A stretch of DNA of 14,446 nucleotides, from NCBI GenBank assembly GCA_004151065.3, contig NWUY0300009462.1:37211-51656 (forward strand), given 5' to 3'. The position numbers were made by a program, and so were the translations under genes. Numbering within the stretch: position 1 is the stretch's first letter; each line of letters opens with the position of its first letter. Shown here piece after piece: positions 7,929 through 14,446 of this stretch. Origin of the DNA: Larix sibirica (Eukaryota; Streptophyta; Pinopsida; Pinales; Pinaceae). The notes under the pieces are model-generated. The model had not been told where the DNA came from. It made no database searches and worked only from the letters and a program-made list of their open reading frames with translations.

Positions 7929-8747
7929 ATGCTCTCAAATGCTACCTTTCTCCTTACATTATGCTTGAGGAAATATTTCTCATCATAGTTATTGTAGAGA
8001 CCTTTAAATTGGCATTCCACAATTTCAGCAAAGCTTAATTTGTGCATCTTAGGAGGTGTAAAGGACTATGATGTATTACTAGGAGGGGAAATAGAGAGAT
8101 AGGGATGGGGAATAAGTGGGGCCATTTCAATTTGCACATTTGCCACCGTTTGGGATTCATTATGTCTTTGAGTAAATTCCAACCAAGTAGTAGGACAAGC
8201 CATTAAGGATTGTGCACATATATATTCTTTTAGAACACCGATAAAACATTCCTTGAAAAAAAGTATCAAACGTGCATTTGGTGTCAATGGCCAGCAACTC
8301 GAAAGTGGATATGAAATCTTTGACTATACCAAATTATTTAAGCTTGGTCAACCATCCCAAATAATGATTGTATGTTTCAAATTTGTCATAGAGGTCTAAC
8401 ACAAATTGTGTACAAGAAATATAACCCTCGTGATGTGTCTTGTGCCATTACCACCATTGCCAACATTCATGACCCATATATAAGTCACCCATGCAAAGTT
8501 TCATCAAGTCATGTGTGATTCCATGTAGGGAAAACTAATATTCCATTTAAGTGACCCATTGTATGGGGTCAAACTTGATGAAATTTTTTAGATGAAATTT
8601 ATGAATTTTGTGCCACATATTAGTCATATAATCATGTATGGATGGATTGGATTGATGCCCATTGGGACTAGATGATCCAACCCCTTCCCTTTGGAAAGGT
8701 TGGTGACCTAAATATTCTGAAGTGAGGATCTGATTCTACATTGCCAT
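7929..8747 (-). pseudogene. Gypsy gag, copy A, with degraded zinc knuckle
   Basis: Gag would form the particle that packages element RNA. The probable initiation codon is at 8745-8747, about 70 bp after the LTR, but a TAG follows after two more codons. Visible blocks are I-K-F-D-P-I-Q-W-V-T-stop-M-E-Y, F-S-L-H-G-I-T, H-Y-L-G-W-L-T-K-L-K, F-I-S-T-F-E-L-L-A, F-F-K-E-C-F-I-G-V-L-K-E-Y-I and A-C-P-T-T-W-L-E-F. The knuckle (about 8030-7950) reads G-L-Y-N-N-Y-D-E-K-Y-F-L, with both leading Cys changed to Tyr, and one base is missing before its final Cys. Several stops are single C-to-T or G-to-A changes. The LINE starts a few codons later. Confidence 0.85.
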
Positions 8748-8816
8748 GATTTTGGATATATGTGGTGTTCTTTAGCCTTGAAACTTAAAACAACATGGGA
8801 TATAAAGAGATTAAGA
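8748..8816 (-). other. Leader between LTR and gag of copy A, expected primer-binding region
   Basis: The 5' leader of copy A, where a primer-binding site complementary to a host tRNA should start directly after the LTR. The sequence after the LTR end on the minus strand begins TCTTAATCTC. I cannot match it confidently to the common initiator-Met site (TGGTATCAGAGC), so the site is either decayed or for another tRNA. Confidence 0.4.
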
Positions 8817-9202
8817 TGCAATAAACCAAAATTTAGAGTGCAGAACAAGAAACATTAGATAGTATAAAGATAAATATTGTAGAAAATCAGCTATATATTA
8901 TGAGAATAATTTAGGGAAGCAATGTTCACATGATTCTTGAGGTTGGGAGATGTTTCACTTGATTAAATATCTTATACAAATAATTCTCAACAGACCCTTC
9001 ATATCCTTATAGCTCTTTAAATAGGCTTCCAATATCCAAAATCCTAACTACTTGACATGGTAAAATCACCATCTTCCTAGTGGTTCTTAATTAATAACAT
9101 TGATTGTTGACTACTAACTACTCGACCTTATTCCAAATATATGGCCATAAACAATGCATGACTAACTCCTAAAGTAAGGTAGGTTAGGGTAGGACCCTAG
9201 CA
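8817..9202 (-). repeat. Gypsy LTR shared by copies B (3') and A (5')
   Basis: A region of about 386 bp with TG at its minus-strand start (9202-9201) and CA at its end (8818-8817). It is preceded by a polypurine tract and followed about 70 bp later by a gag start codon. It contains no coding homology and holds a TATA-like box in the expected U3 position. It lies directly between the chromodomain end of copy B and the gag start of copy A, so one LTR serves as the 3' LTR of one and the 5' LTR of the other. The inner boundary is less certain than the outer, because no second LTR is present to compare. Confidence 0.72.
9016..9023 (-). promoter_or_regulatory. TATA-like box in the LTR
   Basis: The minus strand reads TATTTAAA about 180 bp from the LTR start, a plausible RNA polymerase II TATA element at the U3/R transition. 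Placement and composition fit, but no transcription start can be shown from sequence alone. Confidence 0.5.
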
Positions 9203-9220
9203 TGCCCTACCCCTTCAAAA
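9203..9220 (-). promoter_or_regulatory. Polypurine tract of copy B
   Basis: The minus strand reads TTTTGAAGGGGTAGGGCA immediately before the LTR. Such a purine-rich stretch primes plus-strand DNA synthesis in LTR retrotransposons. It overlaps the stop codon of the chromodomain frame (9215-9217). Confidence 0.7.
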
Positions 9221-9345
9221 TCGGTGTTGTCCTAAACATTGAAAGTGAGGAAATTGATCTAAATTTGTTGTTAGTTCCCAAGTGGCATCTTCTAGCATCA
9301 TAACATTCCACTTTATCAAAACTTTTTTGGTTGTGCACCTACATC
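9215..9345 (-). pseudogene. Chromodomain at the integrase C-terminus, copy B
   Basis: A short frame ending in a TGA at 9215-9217 reads K-K-V-L-I-K-W-N, M-M-L-E-D-A-T-W-E and N-L-D-Q-F-P-H-F. The V-x-W-x ... A-T-W-E ... F-P pattern is the chromodomain carried by plant chromoviruses, which is thought to guide integration by binding modified histone tails. The frame is open across this stretch, better preserved than most of the element. It is separated from the preceding integrase frame by a frame change or stop near 9350. Confidence 0.78.
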
Positions 9346-10440
9346 ATTGTTATTCCCTATAATTCAATGCTTTTTCTGGCAAAAGCCAAATGGAACCTTC
9401 CTCATCCAGTTTTGATATGCTAATATCCACTTTACAATTAGATCCTGGGCCACATTTTTTAGGCAAGAGACATGAAATACTAGGTAAATCTTGGAGTGAT
9501 TTGGCAAGGACAACTTGTACACCACCTGTCTAATGCATTTGAGGATTCTGTAAGGTCCATATAAATTCAAAGTTGTCTTCTAGTAGAGATGAGACTTTAG
9601 GGATATTTGTTTATAAGGTTGGAGTTGAAGAAACACCTAATACATGATTTCAAAGGAATGCTCAGAGCTATGTCGATCTACCTATTGTTTCATTTTGTTT
9701 TGATCCATAACCAGATTGTCTTTAAGGGTGTGGAAAATATCTTCTATGGTTCCATGTGTGTTGTCCATAGCCTAAACTATGGAGGTACTTAGCAGATAGG
9801 AAATCATGGATAATGGTTTTTGGACATACAATGCTTCATACGGTGTAATTTTAGTGGAGCCATGATAAGTGGTATTATATCATCACTCAGCCAGAGGAAT
9901 CCATTAGGTCTAGTGGTGTGGCGTGTCTGATGCAAATCATCACAATTAGGTTTTCAACCATTTATTGATCACTTCCATTTAACAATCTACTTGGGGGTGA
10001 TTAGTGGTGTTGAGATTCAACTAGGTACCTTGAATTTTAAACACCTCCTACCAAAAATTGTTGGTGAAGATAGGGTCATGATCGAATACAATATAATTCG
10101 GCATGCCATGGAGCTTAAATATATGATCCATGAAGACTTGTGTCACCATGGAGTACAATATTGTGGTAAGGCACAAAAGTGAGCATATTTTTTCAAACAA
10201 TCGACTACCACCATATTGATAGTTTTATTTCCCACCTTAGGTATCTCCATAATGAAATCCATCAACATGTCCATCCATAAATGGTTGGGAATTGGAAGTG
10301 ATTGTAAATCACTAGGTGACTTCATTGTTTCTCCCTTATGTCATTGGCAAATGTCACAATATGCAACAAATTTGTGGATATATTTTTTCACGCATTCTCA
10401 AAAAAATGAGTGCTTAATTCTTTCATAGCTTTTATGAAAC
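9346..10440 (-). pseudogene. Integrase, copy B
   Basis: A nearly full-length but broken integrase. The zinc-finger end shows A-Y-C-D-I-C-Q followed by a TGA (10341-10343). The core shows M-D-M-L-M-D-F-I (first Asp), V-V-V-D-C-L-K-K-Y-A-H-F, N-Y-I-V-F-D-H-D-P-I-F (second Asp) and M-E-V-I-N-K-W (Glu), so all three catalytic acidic residues are still present. Later blocks are T-L-K-D-N-L-V-M-D-Q-N-K-M-K-Q, F-L-Q-L-Q-P-Y-K-Q, then Y-G-P-Y-R-I-L-K and V-F-H-V-S-C-L-K (GPY/F module, 9570-9364). Several in-frame stops and frame changes rule out function. Several stops read as former TGG or CAG/CAA codons. Confidence 0.87.
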
Positions 10441-10669
10441 CCCGAGTGGCCACTTATGGGTGATGAATGTAACTTCTCTAAGATTTGTGGTCTTAAATTT
10501 GAATCCATAGTGATAAAACTTCACTCTTTATACCTCAAGAGATTTTGGTGCCATGTATACCTATGATTAGGGTTCGTCTCTTCTTGTATCGATTTGATGA
10601 TGTGTCAAACTGTGTCCTTGGATAACAATTTCCGACATGGTTTGTCGATCCATTTGTTAATTGGTAAGG
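10441..10669 (-). pseudogene. RNase H-integrase connector, copy B
   Basis: Degenerate sequence between the RNase H and the integrase zinc finger. The first His/Cys residues of the integrase H2C2 finger should lie here, but I could not place them securely. The matching stretch in copy A is 290-480. No independent gene is seen. Confidence 0.55.
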
Positions 10670-11150
10670 GAAAGGCAAAGAGGGAACCCTCCTCTTCAAT
10701 TTTCCTAGACGAAGCATATACCATCACATTGTTGCGACCCTTCTTATATATGATCTCATAACCATAACCTAGCATGTTAGTGACCCATTTATGTTGCTCT
10801 AGAGAGGACAAGATTTGTTCTAGAAAATTCCCAAAAACTATGATGGTATGTCTTGATCTGGAACCATCATCTAATTAAATATGGTTTCCATGTCTCAACT
10901 ACATGGAGGATATCCATCATTACTTTTTCATAGGTGGACTATCACAAGCTACGCTCACAAATTTGCTTATTGGTGAATGCTAACAAATTTCCATCTTGCA
11001 ATAATACCACTCCCAGGCCATGGCTAGAGGCATCACATTCTAAACTATAATTCTTAGTGAATATTGTCATGGCTAACATCGATGTAGTGCACATAGCATC
11101 CTTTAGTGTAGAGAAGGTTTGCTCCGCTACCTCATTCTAGGAGAAAGCAT
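10670..11150 (-). pseudogene. Gypsy RNase H, copy B
   Basis: The homologue of the copy A RNase H at 480-1020. The start reads K-K-N-A-F-S followed by a stop where copy A has Trp, then T-F-S-T-L-K-D-A-M-C-T-T, F-T-K-N-Y-S-L-E-C-D-A-S, G-L-G-V-V-L-L-Q-D-G. The end (10811-10670) reads Q-H-K-W-V-T-N-M-L-G-Y-G-Y-E-I-I-Y-K-K-G-R, N-V-M-V-Y-A-S-S-R-K. The usual A-D-A-L-S-R block therefore reads V-Y-A-S-S-R, losing its Asp. The middle is scrambled by frame changes. Confidence 0.83.
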
Positions 11151-11831
11151 TCTTTTTTAGCAATGTTGTAAGAGGAGTGGAAATATTTCCATAGTCATGC
11201 AAAAACTTATAGTAGTAGCCTATAATTATGAGGAACCCTCTCAAGCTGTTGAAAGTCTTGGGGTGGGGCCAATTTTGCATAGCTTCCACTTTCTTGGAGT
11301 CCACATGCACACCATCCTGACTGACAATATGGCCAAAATATTCAACCTTAGTGACCCCAAAATAAAATTTGGTATGTTTCACAAATAATTGGTGATATTG
11401 TAATAATTGAAAGGTACGAGCAACATGTTAGAGGTGGCCTCCCCAGGTGGGACTTTAAACAAAGGTTACATAGAAGAAAACTAGGACAAAATGGCGAAGG
11501 AAAGGGTGGAAGATCTTATTCATGAGGTTCAAATAATTGGATGATGAATTGCATAGGCCAAAGGGTATGACTAAGAACTCATAATGACCCTCATGAGTGC
11601 AGAAGGTTGCCTTGGGTATTTCTTCCTGTTTCATCTGAATTTGATGGAAACTCGAGCGAATGTCAAGTTTGGTGAATAATTTTTCTCCATGCAACTCATC
11701 TAAGAGATCATCAATGACAAGAATAGTACATTTATCTTTGATGGATAATTTTTTTGTGAAAAGGGGTGGCGATAAGTACAAACATTAGGAGGATAACTGC
11801 CCCAAATTAAAGGAATATCATGGTCACGTTC
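11137..11831 (-). pseudogene. Reverse transcriptase, copy B, lacking its fingers block
   Basis: The RT palm lies in the open stretch 11781-11455: [20 protein letters not shown] (first catalytic Asp), V-I-P-F-G-L-C-N, then the catalytic box as F-F-Y-V instead of F-F-D-D, so both Asp are lost (Tyr codon at 11470-11472). The connection region (11382-11137) reads V-E-Y-F-G-H-I-V-S-Q-D-G-V, P-H-P-K-T-F-N-S-L-R-G-F-L and P-L-T-T-L-L-K-K. Upstream, [14 protein letters not shown] is followed almost directly by L-S-I-K-D-K, so about 45 codons present in copy A (the T-W-R-M region) are deleted. Confidence 0.88.
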
Positions 11832-12083
11832 CCCAAGGGATAGGGATAAATCCTTTGCTGCCTAAAACCCCTGATGATACTAAGAGATAACCTATTGCAA
11901 GTTAGGATGAATATCCGATGTGAGTGTTTTCGTGACTTGGATGGCATTGAACTGAAGAATGGCACCTAAGTGGCCTTTCTTTAATAATTTCTCCATATAG
12001 TGTGATGAGATAATTTCAGGAGAACCGGAGGTAATTTCATTGAGATGATGTGTATCCCAAACCTGAGTAAAGCTAAGATAAAG
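11832..12083 (-). pseudogene. Protease-RT linker, copy B
   Basis: Decayed polyprotein between protease and RT. Readable pieces are L-L-K-K-G-H-L-G and I-S-Q-Y-H-Q, then S-L-G-E-R-D-H-D-I-P-L, the segment that precedes the RT fingers in copy A too. No other feature is seen. Confidence 0.65.
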
Positions 12084-12479
12084 TTACTTAAAATCCATAG
12101 CAACATGACCCAAAGTTCGGATCCATTCAACCCCCAAAACTATATCGCAACCACCCATGTCAATTGCAAACATATGTGTTTTGAGATGGTAGTTCCCCAC
12201 TTGGAGTTTCAAATTTTCATTATGACCCTCACATTTCATCATACCCCTATTGGCGATCGTAATTTGGAAATTTGACATAGGACAAATATAGCAATGGATT
12301 TCTTTAGCCACACGTCGATGAATGAAATTATGGGTACCAGTTTCAACCAATATAATGGATTTATGGTGTTTGATGTATCCAATCAATTTCAATGTATGAA
12401 GTGTGGAGAAACCAAATAAGGCATGGAGTGAGATTTGGGGTTGTTCCTTTGGTACTAGCTTATTGGGGGCATATTCCAA
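12084..12479 (-). pseudogene. Aspartic protease-like domain, copy B
   Basis: This is the longest well-preserved open stretch of copy B (131 codons). It contains I-S-L-H-A-L, L-K-L-I-G-Y-I-K-H-H-K, then I-I-L-V-E-T-G-T-H-N-F at the active site, and G-G-C-D-I-V-L-G-V-E-W at the far end. Relative to the family's D-S/T-G-S-T-H-N-F, the catalytic Asp is replaced by Glu and one residue after Gly is missing, so proteolysis is unlikely. The lesion differs from that in copy A (Y-I-H), meaning the two proteases decayed independently. The leading Met is not a meaningful start. Confidence 0.88.
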
Positions 12480-12770
12480 AGGGACATAGTGTCCTCCACA
12501 TCAAGTTTTGTTGGAGCCTCCGTGGTGGTATCCTCAAGGGGATCATGCGGGGATGCCTCAATTTGAAATAATTTATATTCTCTACACTTATGCCCTCTGA
12601 AGTATTTTCATCATAGTTGTAGCAAAAGACAAGGTGTTGATGCTCAACCATGGTATTTGGGGTCAAATTGTGGATTCTTATCGATGGGGTGATGGAGTGG
12701 TTGGGAGTAAAATTATATATATGGTGAGTTTGTGAGTATTTCGAATTGTGTTTGATGAGAGTATCCATAT
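12480..12770 (-). pseudogene. Gag C-terminus with zinc knuckle, copy B
   Basis: Gag nucleocapsid remnant. The frame reads I-H-N-L-T-P, M-V-E-H-Q, then F-C-Y-N-Y-D-E, and, after the apparent loss of one A in a short A-run near 12600, G-H-K-C-R-E-Y-K-L-F in the next frame. This is the C-x2-C ... H-x-C knuckle of plant gypsy gag with its second Cys changed to Tyr (codon at 12613-12615), a change also seen in copy A. In this copy the sequence continues without interruption into the protease, which shows the uninterrupted order that the LINE broke in copy A. Gag upstream of about 12770 is not recognisable. Confidence 0.78.
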
Positions 12771-13956
12771 CCGACCCATGATGCAGTCTCGGATTTTGAA
12801 TACCATGGTCTTCGAAGTTTTGGGTTTGAGTGCATTGATCTGCATGAAAAAAATTATTTTTAGCGGAGTTTCACACTCTTTACTACTTTTCAGAAATATG
12901 GTAAACCGTAATACAAATCAAAATGGAGGCAACATGCCTTAGGGTTCCATGTCTATCACTTGGCTCAATTTTTCCATTCATTTCAACCACCAACCTAAGT
13001 GAAAATATCTCTATTTTCTATCCACTTGGCAATGGACATTATGGGAGTTTATGGTTGCAATTGTTCTGAGAAGGCATAAAAGAACAACCCATTTCACATT
13101 TTAGCACCCATTTCGAATTTCTATGTGGGTTTGAAGTTAAATCTATTTTATAGTTTGGGATGTAATTGAGAGTCAATTGGATGCTCAACTATTCATGAGT
13201 AATGTCTTTGTCAATTTGTTAAGGATAAAAATGTTCACTATAATTGATTCAACATATGTTTTATTGATAAGTTGTTATTATGGATTGACAAAATACCTAT
13301 TGAATACTCTCGTATGTCAATATATAGGAGCTTTCATTTTACTCGATCTTTGTCAATTCCCCCAAACCCAATTTCAAAAACGATTTTTATCACCTCTCCT
13401 ATTTCATGTTACTATAATTTTGTAGCAGATTCAAGGAAGCCAAATGTATAAAAGATTTATACCTCTTTCTCCCACTTTACCTCTCCCTTTCAATTCCACT
13501 TCATCCATGGTCTTGTATCCTCAACTTAAACTCTACTTGTATCTCAATGGTGTGTTTTTGTCTAAAATTCTATGGTGCGTTTTAGTCCACAACTATAACA
13601 TTGTGTGCTATCTAAATGGTGCTTGAACACAAAACATGGAAGATGTGTTAGGTTTCAATATTATTACTAGTATTTCCTTTAGAGACTACATCGTCAAGAA
13701 CATGACAATAAGTATACAAATACTCTTTTGTTTTGATCAAGTCAACTACACAACAATATGACAAAATGTTTTCTGAAGAAGCATCGTACTCTTATTATTT
13801 CACTTGAGTTTTGGATAATTTTAATATAGCATTTGATTGTAATATGTAAATTGATACAAATATTTCATTTTGTTTTTGTGTGTGTGTGCGTATTTAAATT
13901 GTAATTTTGATTTAGTGAAAGAAAAAAAATCACATTTTTTTATACTCACGACACAC

Positions 13957-14058
13957 TACAAAATAGCAAATACTAATATTAACAACACTTATAAGAATAC
14001 AATGCAATACAAAATAGCAAATACTAATATTATCAACACTTATAAGAATACAATGCAA
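13957..14058. repeat. 51-bp tandem duplication, two units
   Basis: The units 13957-14007 and 14008-14058 are adjacent and differ at one base (taaca versus tatca). Each starts -tacaaaatagcaaatactaa- and ends -tacaatgcaa-. The unit is 17 codons long, so a plus-strand open frame runs through both copies as a 17-residue repeat, but there is no other sign that it is translated. An (AT)n run follows directly. Confidence 0.97.
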
Positions 14059-14134
14059 TATATATATATAATTAATTTCTTGCCCACTAAAAATAATCAC
14101 CAATTTTTCATTTTCCTAATTTACTCCTTCCCAC

Positions 14135-14158
14135 TACCATGAAGAAGGATTCATGGTA
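14135..14158. repeat. Small perfect inverted repeat
   Basis: Arms taccatgaa and ttcatggta (9 bp, perfect) surround a 6-base loop, gaagga. It is too short for a microRNA precursor and not followed by a T-run. It may be a random palindrome or the mark of a small excised element. Confidence 0.6.
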
Positions 14159-14446
14159 ACTAATTGTAAGTTAGCAAGTACGGTATCATGATTCATAGAG
14201 GTAACTAATTCTTTATCTGAATGAGAGTGACTATTTCTAAGTTTAAAGAACAACCCCATAAGGACGAGTGGATTCCCCCCATGGACACTTGTCATTATTG
14301 ATTCTCATTCTTATATTATTCATTTTCTAGAAATAAAACAAACAAACTTACAAACTTCTTTTAATTTTGTTTTTGCTTTTCACTTTTGTATTTACAGGAA
14401 AAGTTTTGTCTTTGTCAAGATATGGTGGTTATGTGGGACCAGTACT

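Larger units (their letters stand above)
9203..12770 (-). mobile_element. Ty3/gypsy chromovirus copy B, 5'-truncated
   Basis: This is the second copy of the same gypsy family, in the same orientation as copy A. Its order on the minus strand is gag zinc knuckle, protease, RT, RNase H, integrase, chromodomain and polypurine tract. The order of integrase after RT places it in Ty3/gypsy rather than Ty1/copia, and the terminal chromodomain makes it a chromovirus. Upstream of about 12770 gag can no longer be recognised, and no 5' LTR resembling 8817-9202 was seen to the right, so that end is deleted or replaced. Confidence 0.88.
12771..14446. other. Unassigned AT-rich flank, no gene identified
   Basis: I see no protein family on either strand. 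Short open frames exist on the plus strand (13177-13425, 82 codons; 13444-13626, 60 codons; 13870-14142, 90 codons) but none shows a known motif, and their composition fits chance reading of AT-rich DNA. The sequence changes character from copy B somewhere between 12770 and 12960. Minor features are a -tataaaag- at about 13448-13455, a (TG)6 run at 13877-13888, an (AT)n run at 14058-14070, a 51-bp tandem repeat and a hairpin, listed separately where distinct. Confidence 0.6.

Noticed and set aside
7913-7931. Short palindrome catcca ... tggatg at the gag-LINE junction
   Set aside because: Six-base arms are expected by chance, and the sequence encodes the LINE V-Y-W-M block.
9991-10428. Plus-strand open frames of 63 and 70 codons
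   Set aside because: They are antisense to integrase copy B, whose D, D and E motifs are readable on the minus strand.
1-12770. Integrated pararetrovirus (caulimovirid) origin
   Set aside because: RT and RNase H alone could suggest it, but integrase, a chromodomain, a polypurine tract and an LTR identify a Ty3/gypsy retrotransposon.
13177-13425. 82-codon plus-strand frame with hydrophobic stretches, considered as a small membrane protein
   Set aside because: Hydrophobicity follows from T-rich codons. No start context, promoter or homology was recognisable.

Overview
This AT-rich window looks like intergenic DNA from a large plant genome, most likely a gymnosperm. That assignment is an inference: nearly everything recognisable is decayed retrotransposon, and the two families seen (a chromodomain Ty3/gypsy element and an L1-type LINE with a C-terminal RNase H) match what I know of conifer repeats. 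I found no intact host gene, rRNA, tRNA, CRISPR array or bacterial-style operon. All recognisable coding sequence lies on the minus strand and carries stops, frameshifts and lost catalytic residues.

Reading right to left, the direction of transcription of the elements: 12771-14446 has no identified gene and holds a 51-bp tandem repeat and a small hairpin. Gypsy copy B runs from about 12770 to 9203: gag zinc knuckle, protease, reverse transcriptase (RT), RNase H, integrase, chromodomain and polypurine tract. It has lost its 5' LTR and most of gag. A single LTR follows (9202-8817). Directly after it comes gypsy copy A, with gag from 8747 to 7929. Copies B and A therefore share one LTR, a tandem gypsy arrangement.

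Copy A is broken a few codons after its gag zinc knuckle by a 5'-truncated LINE (7928-2683, minus strand, with an A-rich 3' tail at 2683-2700). Copy A resumes at 2682 and runs through protease, RT, RNase H and the start of integrase to the window edge. The LINE is itself interrupted: its RT end and the segment after it lie at 7928-7436, while the rest and its RNase H lie at 4590-3380. Between them are about 2.9 kb (roughly 4581-7493) that I cannot assign to any family. The proposed order of events is tandem gypsy pair, then LINE insertion, then insertion of the unknown segment.

Copies A and B share at least three lesions at homologous sites: a D-to-Y change in the RT catalytic box, a Cys-to-Tyr change in the zinc knuckle, and the same TGA in the integrase zinc-finger region. 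This suggests that both descend from a progenitor that was already defective. A single N at 3181 sits exactly at the edge of a repeated LINE 3' segment and may mark an assembly join.
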